From a bacterium (GTDB lineage: Bacteria; Krumholzibacteriota; Krumholzibacteriia; JACNKJ01), in assembly GCA_024231955.1 (NCBI GenBank), contig JAAEPZ010000764.1, forward strand, positions 248,001 through 312,000: a stretch of DNA of 64,000 nucleotides, in the 5' to 3' direction. Shown here piece after piece: positions 56,189 to 64,000 of this stretch. Each line of letters begins with the position of its first letter. Position 1 is the stretch's first letter. The notes beneath the pieces are model-generated. The model made no database searches. It worked only from the letters and a program-made list of their open reading frames with translations, and was not told where the DNA came from. Both the position numbers and the translations under genes were made by a program.

Positions 56189-57993
56189 TCAGACTGTATC
56201 GGATCTGTCTGCTGTCGGCCCTGTGCCTCCTCGCCCTGCCCGCCGCGGCCAGGGTCTGGACGATCGAGGGGGAGGCTCTCAGACAACGGCATTACGATAC
56301 GCTGGAGGATTGTCTCCGTGAGGTCCCTTTCATCCGGGTCGAGCGGTATGGTGCATCCGGTCTGCCGTTCAGGGTAATGAGTGGCGGGTCAACACCGGAG
56401 GAGTTGCTTCTGGTTGTCGATGGCATGCCCTGGCGCGATCATTGGCGAGGTGAGAATCTTTACGAAGAGTTGCCTATGTCCCTGCTCGCGAAGATTGAGG
56501 TGGATCCTGAACCGGCGTGCATCGAATTTGGAGCGTCGGCCATCGGCGGCGTGATCAGGATAACGACCAGGCGTCGCGAGGAGGCGAGCGTTCAGACAAG
56601 GCTGCATCTGACGCAGGGGCCTTTCGACGAGCGCACCAGAAGATTGTCCTACGAAACGCCCCCCGGAGAGGTTGGTGTGGCTGTGGGTCTCGATGAGTTC
56701 ATAGGAGACGGCTATCCCTTCTCCTTCTATTGGGGAGGACCGGACAGCCCCGTGTCGGCGCAACCCCAGATTCGCAACTCTGACCGACGCAGCCTTGCAG
56801 TGCGACTTGATCTCGACTTCGGCGATTGGGGACCTTTCAGCTGCGCTCTGGTTCAGAGTGAGTGGCACATGGACACCTACAACAGTGACCCATCCTACAA
56901 CATATTGCGCAACAGCCTGATCCTGGACGCGCAACTGCCCGCCACACCGGTCGGCGCAATACGGATGCAACAGATCCAGATTGAGAAGAGAATCCCCGGC
57001 TGGCTCGCGCGTGATATGGGCATATCCCTCCGCTGGGATTCGCCTCGCATGGCGCAAGGCGATACGGGATTGAAGATCAGTGCCGGTGGTGAGCGTCATA
57101 TGCTGGGATTGAGTCAGGGGGCCCCTTCCGAACTGCCCCGACCCAGCAGAGCCTGGTTGAGTGCCGATCTGGACGGCAGCTTGCCCGGAGCGCTGGAGTA
57201 TCAAGTCGGAGGACGCTGTGATGCGAGACTGGAGCTCAGACGATTGCTGCGCTACAGAGCGCGTCTTGGATGGCCGGTGGGAGGGAGGTCCTTTCAACTG
57301 AGACTGTTCACGTCAGCCGGAGATAGTGAGGCGCCCTGGAATCGGGATCGCCTGGCCGATTTCTCAGATTGGCCTGCAGGATTCAGCACCCCTGATACGA
57401 CAAGCTATCTGACGGAGGGGCGCAGAACGGGATTAGGCCTCAGTCTGAACAGGGGAGTGGTCAGTGCCGATCTCTATGTTTTCAGGGAGGAGGGCGGATC
57501 ATTGTGGACCTGCCGCCGCTCCGGGGTTTTCGCTCTGGAGTGGCAACAGACGGACAGGGATCCGGCACATGCGCTGGGATTCGATCTCGGAGGTCGCATG
57601 CATGGTCGTCTGGGGACCGTCGACACACAACTCTCCCTATTGGCGGAACTCGAAGAGCGACGCAGCCCCGGCGTCGACGCGGAGCAGGGCGAGATTGCTC
57701 TGGACCTGTCCAGGACCTATCCCTGGGCGGGCAGCTGGCGTCTGCATCTGTCCCGGCCCCTCTTTGAAACCGATGCCCGTTTCGGTCTTGGCGCCACGCT
57801 TGAATACCGAGGTGGACTCGTGGATCTCCGGTCAATGTGGCGGGTCAACCTCGAGGGGGAGCTGAGAATAATCAAGGCCCGTTTCTGGGTTAAACTCGAA
57901 AACGCACTCGACTGGGCAGGGGAGGAGATCGTCAGTTTTCCCGTTCCTCCAGTTTCCTTCCGTATGGGGTTCGATTGGCATCTTGACCACTAG
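56182..57993 (+). CDS. TonB-dependent receptor-like outer-membrane protein
   Basis: A 603-aa protein with a signal peptide (ending PAAARVW). A compact plug domain holds LREVPFIRVERYG, FRVMSGG, ELLLVVDGMPW, and SLLAKIEVDPEPACIEFGASAIGGVIRITTRR, the plug/barrel junction typical of BtuB-like receptors. A beta-barrel ending SFRMGFDWHLDH follows. No clear TonB box is visible at the mature N-terminus. The barrel is at the short end for this family. GTG at 56182 follows GGGGAGG and overlaps the S-component stop. The likely role is vitamin or cofactor import together with the overlapping ECF S subunit. Confidence 0.82.
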   Translation: MLIRLYRICLLSALCLLALPAAARVWTIEGEALRQRHYDTLEDCLREVPFIRVERYGASGLPFRVMSGGSTPEELLLVVDGMPWRDHWRGENLYEELPMSLLAKIEVDPEPACIEFGASAIGGVIRITTRRREEASVQTRLHLTQGPFDERTRRLSYETPPGEVGVAVGLDEFIGDGYPFSFYWGGPDSPVSAQPQIRNSDRRSLAVRLDLDFGDWGPFSCALVQSEWHMDTYNSDPSYNILRNSLILDAQLPATPVGAIRMQQIQIEKRIPGWLARDMGISLRWDSPRMAQGDTGLKISAGGERHMLGLSQGAPSELPRPSRAWLSADLDGSLPGALEYQVGGRCDARLELRRLLRYRARLGWPVGGRSFQLRLFTSAGDSEAPWNRDRLADFSDWPAGFSTPDTTSYLTEGRRTGLGLSLNRGVVSADLYVFREEGGSLWTCRRSGVFALEWQQTDRDPAHALGFDLGGRMHGRLGTVDTQLSLLAELEERRSPGVDAEQGEIALDLSRTYPWAGSWRLHLSRPLFETDARFGLGATLEYRGGLVDLRSMWRVNLEGELRIIKARFWVKLENALDWAGEEIVSFPVPPVSFRMGFDWHLDH

Positions 57994-58081
57994 GATGGTC
58001 AATTTCGCAACACCATAATTCCAGACTCTAAATAACCATATTTATTCGTGGCATTACGGGGAAGCACCGGAACGCACCGGG

Positions 58082-58102
58082 CACTTTGCGATCAGCAAAG
58101 TG
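58082..58102. promoter_or_regulatory. Perfect inverted repeat upstream of the pil promoter
   Basis: CACTTTGC-GATCA-GCAAAGTG, 8-bp arms. Its centre is about 48 bp upstream of the transcription start predicted from the sigma-54 site at 58114-58129, a plausible place for a regulator dimer. Confidence 0.6.
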
Positions 58103-58113
58103 GAGTCTATATC

Positions 58114-58129
58114 TGGCATATGCATTGCC
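58114..58129 (+). promoter_or_regulatory. Sigma-54 type promoter of the pil operon
   Basis: TGGCATATGCATTGCC matches the consensus TGGCAC-N5-TTGCW, with exactly ten bases between the GG (-24) and GC (-12) elements. Transcription would start near 58140, 38 bp before the pilB start. The operon ends with a gene for an NtrC-type response regulator, the class that activates sigma-54. Confidence 0.68.
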
Positions 58130-58177
58130 TTGGCATGGAAGGCGAAACCAACCGTTCTTCCATCTAGCGGAGGCTGT

Positions 58178-59872
58178 GTGACTCCTGAGAAATTGAGCGA
58201 AGCGCTTCTTGAGCGCCAACTACTGTCCCCTGATGAACTGGGTGCCGTCATAGAAGCGCAACAGCGCATGGGTGGACCTCTGTCCAAACATGTGATGGAG
58301 AGCGGCTATATGACCGAGGAGGCCTTCAGGGACTTCCTCTCGTCGGTATATGGCGTTAAGGCCATCGATCTGAGTACGATTGAGATCGAACAGGACGTCA
58401 TCCGTCTCGTTTCCGAAGATATAGCAACCCGTTTTCACCTTTTGCCTATCTCGCGACAGGGTCGCACACTCGTCGTGGCAATGTGCAATCCCGACAATCT
58501 CTTCGCCATCGATGATCTGAAATTCTATACGGGTCTGGAGATCTCCCCCGTTGTCGTACCCGACAACGAGGTCAAAGAGGCCATCGACAAGTACTACGAT
58601 CAGGCGGAAACGCTGGCATCGGTGATGGAGGATCTCGACGAAAATATCGAGTTCGTCGACGATGAAGAGGAGATGCTCAAAACCCAGCAGATGGAGGAGG
58701 AGAGCGAATCGGCTCCCGTCGTCAAGCTGGTGAACAGCCTCCTGGCGGACGCGGTGACGCGTGGCGCCAGTGACATCCACATCGAGCCGTTCGAGAAAGA
58801 GATGCGGGTGCGCTATCGCATTGATGGTGTGTTGCAGGAGATGATGCATCCTCCGGTCAGGTTGAAACGAGCGATCATCAGTCGACTCAAGATCATGGCG
58901 GAGCTCAACATTGCGGAGCGACGCATCCCCCAGGATGGGCGCATCAAGCTCCGCCTCGGCAAGAAAACGGTCGATATGCGGGTCAGCTCATTGCCGACCA
59001 TGTTCGATGAGAAGATCGTGATGCGTATCCTTGATCAGGAGAATCTCGAGGTCAATCTGGAGAAACTGGGTTTTCAGGAGGAACCTCTGGCCAATTTCAT
59101 GGAGGCGATTCACTGTCCCTACGGCATGGTCCTGGTGACGGGGCCCACCGGCTCCGGCAAGACCACAACTCTCTATTCCGCATTGACGAAGATCAATACC
59201 ACCTCCGTGAACATCATCACCACGGAGGATCCCGTCGAGTACAACCTGCCGGGGATCAATCAGGTGCAGGTGAATGACGAGGTTGGTCTGAGTTTCGCGG
59301 CCGCATTGAAATCCATCCTCCGTCAGGATCCGAACATCGTCATGGTCGGTGAAATCCGTGATCTGGAAACGGCCTCAATCGCCACCAAGGCCGCGTTGAC
59401 CGGCCACCTGGTGCTTTCGACCCTCCATACGAATGATGCGCCCAGCTCTATCGGGCGTCTTGTCGATATGGGTATCGAACCCTTCCTCATCTCCAGTTCC
59501 GTACAAATGATTCTAGCCCAGAGGCTGGTTCGGCGGATCTGCACTCGCTGCAAGGAGGAGATCAAGATCTCCCCCGATATCCTTGTGGACGCAGGCATCA
59601 AGCGGGAGGAGGCGGAGAACCTGACCCTGTACAAGGGGGCCGGCTGCCCGAATTGCAACAAGAGCGGGTATTCGGGTCGAGTGGGTCTGTATGAAGTCAT
59701 GGTCGTGAGCCCCTCCGTCAGGGAGATGATCCTGGACCGCGCTTCGACCGCCGAGATCAAGGACAAGGCCGTCGCTGAGGGGATGATCACCCTGCGTCAG
59801 GATGCACTGTGGAAGATGAAGCAGGGTTCAACGACCCTGGAAGAGGTACTTCGTGAAACCAGCCAAGATTAG
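58178..59872 (+). CDS. pilB: Type IV pilus assembly ATPase PilB
   Basis: A 564-aa hexameric ATPase that powers pilin polymerisation. The N-terminal GspE_N-type region (LSPDELGAVIEAQQRMGG, YGVKAIDL) is followed by the catalytic core with Walker A GPTGSGKT at 322-329, the Asp box TTEDPVEY, Walker B MVGEIRD and the His box TGHLVLSTLHT. A tetracysteine zinc motif (Cys455, 458, 490, 493) distinguishes PilB/GspE from PilT. GTG at 58178 with GGAGG gives the usual length; a frame from 58100 would translate the sigma-54 promoter. Confidence 0.96.
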   Translation: MTPEKLSEALLERQLLSPDELGAVIEAQQRMGGPLSKHVMESGYMTEEAFRDFLSSVYGVKAIDLSTIEIEQDVIRLVSEDIATRFHLLPISRQGRTLVVAMCNPDNLFAIDDLKFYTGLEISPVVVPDNEVKEAIDKYYDQAETLASVMEDLDENIEFVDDEEEMLKTQQMEEESESAPVVKLVNSLLADAVTRGASDIHIEPFEKEMRVRYRIDGVLQEMMHPPVRLKRAIISRLKIMAELNIAERRIPQDGRIKLRLGKKTVDMRVSSLPTMFDEKIVMRILDQENLEVNLEKLGFQEEPLANFMEAIHCPYGMVLVTGPTGSGKTTTLYSALTKINTTSVNIITTEDPVEYNLPGINQVQVNDEVGLSFAAALKSILRQDPNIVMVGEIRDLETASIATKAALTGHLVLSTLHTNDAPSSIGRLVDMGIEPFLISSSVQMILAQRLVRRICTRCKEEIKISPDILVDAGIKREEAENLTLYKGAGCPNCNKSGYSGRVGLYEVMVVSPSVREMILDRASTAEIKDKAVAEGMITLRQDALWKMKQGSTTLEEVLRETSQD

Positions 59873-59880
59873 GTGACTAC

Positions 59881-60954
59881 ATGAATCTCAGAGATTTGCT
59901 GAGCGAGATGATTGAAAAGGGCGCCAGCGACCTGCACCTTTCTGCGGGTATCCCTCCCGTTCTACGCATTAATGGCGGGATTGTGCACGTCGGGGAGGAG
60001 CGGGTATCCCCGGAGCTGTCGCGCAAGCTCTCCTACAGTATCATGAACGAGGACCAACGTTCCCGTTTCGAGCAGACGAAAGAGCTCGATTTCTCCTTCG
60101 GTATTCCCAATCTGTCCCGCTTCAGGGCGAACGTCTATCTGCAACGGGGTGTGGTCAGCCTGGCCATCAGACAGATACCCTTCGACATCATGTCCTTTGA
60201 TGAACTGGGATTGCCGCAGCCAGTCCGGGACATGGCCAAGCGCACCCAGGGGCTGGTTCTCATCACCGGACCGACGGGAAGCGGCAAGAGCACGACACTG
60301 GCCAGTATGATCGATTGGATCAATACGAACAGAAATGCGCACATCATCACGATCGAGGATCCGATCGAATACCTGCATCATCACAAGCAGTGCATCATCA
60401 ATCAGCGGGAGGTGCGGGCCGACACCGAGAGCTTCCCGATAGCGTTGCGCAGCGTACTTCGACAGGACCCGGATGTCATCCTGATTGGTGAGATGCGGGA
60501 TCTGGAGACTGTGCAGGCGGCTTTGACCATCGCCGAGACGGGCCATCTTTGCCTCGCGACGTTGCATACCAACAGCGCCTACGAGAGCATCCACAGGGTG
60601 ATCGACATCTTCCCTGCCGAGAGGCAGGCTCAGATCACGGCCCAATTGGCGTTTGTGCTGGCGGGAGTCGTGACCCAGGAATTGATCCCCAACGCCAAGG
60701 GGACCGGACGCGCCATGGCGGCCGAAATCCTGATCTGTACCGGTGCGATCAAGAGTGCGATCCGCGAGGACAAAGTGCACCAGCTGTACGGAATGATGCA
60801 GGCTGGTACGAAGCACGGCATGAAGACGATGAATCAGAGTCTGTATGAACTTTACGTGAATCGCCAAATCTCGATCGATGAGGCAATCGGACGCAGTCGC
60901 GATGCCAATGAGTTGAGGCAGATGCTGGGCGATCTCGTGGGAATGGACATGTAG
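59881..60954 (+). CDS. pilT: Twitching motility retraction ATPase PilT
   Basis: A 357-aa ATPase that depolymerises type IV pili. It begins with GASDLHLSAGIPP, followed by AIRQIP, Walker A GPTGSGKST at 130-138, the Asp box TIEDPIEYLHHH, Walker B LIGEMRD, and the His box TGHLCLATLHTNSA. The tetracysteine insert of PilB is absent. The length is normal. It starts 8 bp after pilB. Together with PilB and PilC it forms the pilus motor, so the organism likely has retractile pili. Confidence 0.96.
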   Translation: MNLRDLLSEMIEKGASDLHLSAGIPPVLRINGGIVHVGEERVSPELSRKLSYSIMNEDQRSRFEQTKELDFSFGIPNLSRFRANVYLQRGVVSLAIRQIPFDIMSFDELGLPQPVRDMAKRTQGLVLITGPTGSGKSTTLASMIDWINTNRNAHIITIEDPIEYLHHHKQCIINQREVRADTESFPIALRSVLRQDPDVILIGEMRDLETVQAALTIAETGHLCLATLHTNSAYESIHRVIDIFPAERQAQITAQLAFVLAGVVTQELIPNAKGTGRAMAAEILICTGAIKSAIREDKVHQLYGMMQAGTKHGMKTMNQSLYELYVNRQISIDEAIGRSRDANELRQMLGDLVGMDM

Positions 60955-60976
60955 CCCCAAAGAGGGAAGGGCCGAA

Positions 60977-62194
60977 ATGGCAACAACATTTATCTGGCAG
61001 GGGATCTCGCTGAGCGGGAAGAAGATCTCGGGGGAACTGGCGGCGGAGAACAAGAACGATGTTCTGAAGAATCTGCGGCAACAGAAGATCCGGATCACGA
61101 TGGTCAAGGAGAAAGCTCAGCAATCCAAGCTCTTCAGCTCATCCCGGGCCAAGAAGATAACAGTCAAGGATCTGGGGCTTTTTACCCGTCAATTCGCAAC
61201 GATGATCAGTGCGGGACTCCCCTTGATCCAGTGTCTTGAGGTCCTCTCTCACCAGATTGAAAACCCCACGCTGCGGAGCACCATCAAGCAGGTGACGCAA
61301 CGGATCGAGGGCGGCAAGACCCTGGCCGAATCGCTCAATGAACACCCCAAGGTTTTCAATGAGCTGTTCGTGGCCATGGTGGAAGCTGGTGAAGCCGGCG
61401 GTATACTGGACACGATTCTCGAGCGTCTGGCCGTCCACCTGGAGAAGATGGAGGCCCTGATCCGCAAGGTGAAGGGGGCGATGACCTACCCGGCCGTCGT
61501 CTTCAGCGTCAGCATGGGGGCCACGGCCTTTATGCTGCTCTTCCTCATTCCCCGCTTTGCGGCCATGTTCACCGATTTCGGCGGTGAGTTGCCTCTACCG
61601 ACAAAGCTGACGATGATGGCCAGCGAATTCCTCCAGGAGTATGGCTGGGCGATCGTCATTGTCGGTGTCATCGGGTTCATCGCTTTCAAAAAATACAAGT
61701 CGACGCCCAAGGGGGCCTATAACGTCGACAAGGTGTCCCTGAAGATGCCGGTCATCGGCAATGTCATCCGCAAGGGTGCCGTCAGCCGCTTTTCCCGCAC
61801 ACTGGGTACCTTGCTCTCAAGTGGTGTTCCGCTTCTCGACGGCCTATATGTCACCTCTCGAGCCGCCGGTAATCTGGTGCTCTCGAAAGCCGTGCAAGAG
61901 ATCAAGACGGCGGTGACGAACGGTTCGACCCTGGCGGATCCGATGCGGAAATCGGGCGTATTCCCGCCAATGGTTACACAGATGGTCAGTGTCGGTGAGG
62001 AGACAGGCCGTCTCGATGAGATGCTGAGTAAGGTTGCCGATTTCTATGATGATGAAGTCGATGCCGCGGTTGAATCGCTTACCGCCATAATCGAACCGGT
62101 GATGATCGTCGTCATGGGCACCATTGTCGGTGGCATGCTCATCTCGATGTATCTGCCCATGTTCAAGTTGATAAGCGTTGTCGCCGGTGGTTGA
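60977..62194 (+). CDS. pilC: Type IV pilus inner-membrane platform protein PilC
   Basis: A 405-aa GspF/PilC protein, the inner-membrane base on which the pilus is built. The start FIWQGISLSGKKISGEL is the family opening. Two homologous GspF domains are visible, each with FTRQFATMISAGLPLIQCLEVL (first, near residue 72) or FSRTLGTLLSSGVPLLDGL (second, near residue 272), and three membrane helices. The EAGEAGG and VGEETGRLDEML motifs are conserved. It sits 22 bp after pilT. Confidence 0.96.
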   Translation: MATTFIWQGISLSGKKISGELAAENKNDVLKNLRQQKIRITMVKEKAQQSKLFSSSRAKKITVKDLGLFTRQFATMISAGLPLIQCLEVLSHQIENPTLRSTIKQVTQRIEGGKTLAESLNEHPKVFNELFVAMVEAGEAGGILDTILERLAVHLEKMEALIRKVKGAMTYPAVVFSVSMGATAFMLLFLIPRFAAMFTDFGGELPLPTKLTMMASEFLQEYGWAIVIVGVIGFIAFKKYKSTPKGAYNVDKVSLKMPVIGNVIRKGAVSRFSRTLGTLLSSGVPLLDGLYVTSRAAGNLVLSKAVQEIKTAVTNGSTLADPMRKSGVFPPMVTQMVSVGEETGRLDEMLSKVADFYDDEVDAAVESLTAIIEPVMIVVMGTIVGGMLISMYLPMFKLISVVAGG

Positions 62195-62225
62195 TGAAAC
62201 AAGATCAGAAGGATTGAGAGTCAGC

Positions 62226-63554
62226 ATGAGTAAGCATGATACCGGACATATCTCCATGAGGGACAATATGAGATATGGATTGGGATTGACCCTGGCAGTA
62301 ATGACGGTCGTCTTGACCGCTGCGGGGGCAGGAGCCTGGGCGGTCGGCTGCGCCTTCATCTCTGCGTTGTATACATATTTGTCATATCAGATGATGCGAC
62401 ATGAAAAAATTACTGCTCTGGTAAAGGAAAGGAAGCTTCAGGAAGACACGCAAATGGCCGATGACATAATCGCAGCCATCCCGAGCGGTCTTGTGGGACT
62501 TGATCGAGATGGGCATGTGTGTCGCTGGAATGATGGAGCTACACGTATCCTCGGCATGGGTCGGGGAGGTATTGTCGGCAGAATGGTTGATCAATGGCCG
62601 ATTAACGGCCAGGAAAGTATTGTTGCTCTCCTTAAAGAAGCATTGATGGGAAAAACTGTAAAAAGAGGGAGCCTGGTTGTGCAGAGATCGGATGGGAAAT
62701 CGATTCCGCTGGGAATTTCCACTAGCCGCCTCGGCGGTGATGGTGCCGGTGGTACCGGCGCTGTGGCGGTTTTTCAGGATCTCACCGATGTCAGGAAAAT
62801 CCAGGACGAGATGAAGAAGCAGGAGAGGCTGGCCGCCATCGGCACGCTCTCCGCTTCGATCGCGCATGAAATTCGCAATCCCCTGGCTTCGATCGCCGGT
62901 AGCGTCGAGATGCTGTCGGCTGATCTGGATGTGTCGGGAGAAAACAAGGAATTGCTCGACTTGATAATCAAGGAGAGTGATCGTCTCAACGAACTCATCA
63001 CCAGTTTCCTCGAGTTTACTCGGGATCGGGAACCGGAATTCGTCACGGTCTCACCGGTCTCGGTAGTCAAAGAGGTCATTCGTGAGGTGGAGATTCGCAC
63101 GGAAGCGGGTCCCGATCTGACCTTGGAGTTCGAGGAGGGGGATATTTCCGAGCGGATTATCGCAGACCCCAAAATGCTGAAGCAGGTAATTCTCAATCTT
63201 ATTCTGAATGCATGTCAGGCCATGTCATGGCTGGGCACGATACGTGTATCTCTTCAAGGTGATGAAAAGGATGGCATGGCCGACATTCGGATTGTCTGCA
63301 AGGACAACGGACCGGGCGTGCCTGAAACTGCCAGGGCCAGAATCTTTGAACCCTTCTTCTCTACAAAGAAGGAGGGGACGGGGCTGGGTCTCCCGATTGC
63401 CCACCGTATTGCGGAACTGCATAACGGCAATCTGGAATTGGTCACGGATGAAGATCCAGGCGCGACATTCCTCTTCAGCATCAAGACACATATTGCTGCA
63501 GGTATCCAGGGGGATACCGATACTGTCCGAACGGAACTGTCCGAAATTGCGTAG
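62226..63554 (+). CDS. pilS: PilS-like sensor histidine kinase
   Basis: A 442-aa kinase. Two membrane helices occupy about residues 19-56, a PAS domain about 78-190 (IIAAIPSGLVGLDRDGHVCRWN), a DHp helix has phospho-accepting His214 in SIAHEIRNP, and a HATPase domain has NLILNACQAM, DNGPGVP and GTGLGLPIAH. This is the PilS/AtoS plan, in which pilin level or another membrane signal is sensed. ATG at 62226 is preferred; the frame also opens at 62178 inside pilC. The response regulator follows after 28 bp. Confidence 0.9.
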   Translation: MSKHDTGHISMRDNMRYGLGLTLAVMTVVLTAAGAGAWAVGCAFISALYTYLSYQMMRHEKITALVKERKLQEDTQMADDIIAAIPSGLVGLDRDGHVCRWNDGATRILGMGRGGIVGRMVDQWPINGQESIVALLKEALMGKTVKRGSLVVQRSDGKSIPLGISTSRLGGDGAGGTGAVAVFQDLTDVRKIQDEMKKQERLAAIGTLSASIAHEIRNPLASIAGSVEMLSADLDVSGENKELLDLIIKESDRLNELITSFLEFTRDREPEFVTVSPVSVVKEVIREVEIRTEAGPDLTLEFEEGDISERIIADPKMLKQVILNLILNACQAMSWLGTIRVSLQGDEKDGMADIRIVCKDNGPGVPETARARIFEPFFSTKKEGTGLGLPIAHRIAELHNGNLELVTDEDPGATFLFSIKTHIAAGIQGDTDTVRTELSEIA

Positions 63555-63582
63555 CAAATATTAGCGAAAGGGAGCCCGATTC

Positions 63583-64000
63583 ATGGCTCAGCCCAAAATT
63601 CTTCTCGTCGATGATGAAGAGAGCATGATCAGATTCTTGTCGATTATGCTTAAGAAAGAGGGTTATGAGATTCGTGCGGTATCCAGCGGCATGGAGGCCT
63701 TGAAGACCCTCCAGACCTGGTCCGCTGATGTAGTAATCAGTGACATATGCATGCCGGAGATGAGCGGCATTCAGTTACTGGCCGGGATCAAGGCAATCGA
63801 TGCCGGGATCCCCGTGATCCTATTGACGGCATACGCCAGCCAGGAGTCTGCGATCGAGGCCGTCAACATGGGGGCCTTTCACTATTTGATCAAACAGGCG
63901 CGCAACGATGAGATCAAGATGGTTGTGCGCAACGCCCTGGCAATACGCAAAGTCAAAAGCGAAAACACAAAACTTCGGCGCCAGATCAAGACGGACTCCT
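63583..64000 (+). CDS. pilR: NtrC-type response regulator PilR, N-terminal part
   Basis: The first 139 codons of a response regulator, cut by the window end. The receiver domain shows the acidic pocket VDDEES at residues 9-14, phospho-acceptor Asp54 in ISDICMPEMSG, Thr in LLTAYAS, and Lys in YLIKQARNDEI where most proteins have KP. A linker helix (KVKSENTKLRRQIK) follows, as before an AAA+ sigma-54 activation domain. AAAGGGAG precedes the ATG at 63583. Pairing with PilS and the upstream sigma-54 site support PilR; the AAA+ domain itself is outside the window. Confidence 0.82.
   Translation, partial: MAQPKILLVDDEESMIRFLSIMLKKEGYEIRAVSSGMEALKTLQTWSADVVISDICMPEMSGIQLLAGIKAIDAGIPVILLTAYASQESAIEAVNMGAFHYLIKQARNDEIKMVVRNALAIRKVKSENTKLRRQIKTDS

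Noticed and set aside
58010..58177. A cyclic-di-GMP (GEMM) riboswitch in the pilB leader
   Set aside because: Fragments such as GGCGAAACC and CTAGCGGAGGCTG looked suggestive, but the conserved GGGACGCAAAGCC core is absent and the predicted transcript from the sigma-54 site is too short to hold the aptamer.

Overview
The window is about 64 kb of GC-rich, densely packed bacterial chromosome with no phage, insertion sequence, CRISPR array, rRNA or tRNA that I can support. It comes from a diderm (Gram-negative type) bacterium: it encodes an Omp85-family protein, a TonB-dependent-receptor-like barrel, a periplasmic-type PpiD/SurA chaperone, DsbD and type IV pilus motors. A PorU-like C25 peptidase followed by a PorV-like barrel, and two proteins with C-terminal PNP-type sorting domains, point to a type IX secretion system and so to the Fibrobacteres-Chlorobi-Bacteroidetes (FCB) superphylum. 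The most likely host is an uncultured FCB-related phylum (Krumholzibacteriota, Eisenbacteria or Latescibacterota would be my guesses), but the phylum cannot be fixed from sequence reading alone.

Layout. 1-2.5 kb: end of nadC, birA, coaX and a degenerate RimK-associated zinc-protease-like gene. 2.6-4.8 kb: groES-groEL behind a clear promoter and CIRCE operator. 4.8-10.6 kb: a tightly coupled cofactor and envelope-precursor run (folB, folK, deoxynucleoside kinase, panB, panC, a GlmU uridylyltransferase half, a HIT protein, a LytR_C protein, DUF4321, TatA/B). 10.7-12.6 kb (minus): PpiD-like foldase. 13.1-19.7 kb: dnaE, then both subunits of DNA topoisomerase VI, an enzyme typical of archaea and plants and rare in bacteria. 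19.7-21.9 kb: an outer-membrane barrel, accA and a Trm112-like peptide.

21.9-40.7 kb is the most distinctive region. A PorU-like peptidase is followed by what reads as one nine-gene operon (promoter near 25.79 kb, terminator near 40.73 kb): PorV, an M6 metalloprotease with a sorting domain, two diverged copies of a DUF5683-like membrane protein, a propeller-like secreted protein, a 1146-residue barrel protein with a motif reminiscent of SprA/Sov, an Omp85-family protein, ligA, and a rhodanese-methyltransferase fusion that lacks the rhodanese cysteine. This looks like a secretion and outer-membrane assembly locus.

40.8-46.8 kb: a small membrane protein and an ECF sigma/anti-sigma pair diverge around a perfect 12-bp inverted repeat. 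dsbD-trxA lies on the minus strand, followed by a propeller lipoprotein. 46.8-55.4 kb: a DinG-type helicase, hutU and hutI (histidine degradation, separated by a terminator-like hairpin), a TPR protein with an acidic linker, and a PHP phosphoesterase. 55.4-58.0 kb: an 18-bp tandem repeat array, then an ECF-transporter S component overlapping a TonB-dependent-receptor-like gene, probably a cofactor uptake pair. 58.0-64.0 kb: pilB-pilT-pilC-pilS-pilR (truncated at the window end), preceded by a sequence with exact sigma-54 promoter spacing, which fits control by the operon's own NtrC-type regulator.

Start codons were adjusted to the best ribosome-binding site where the longest frame was implausible; GTG and TTG starts are common here.
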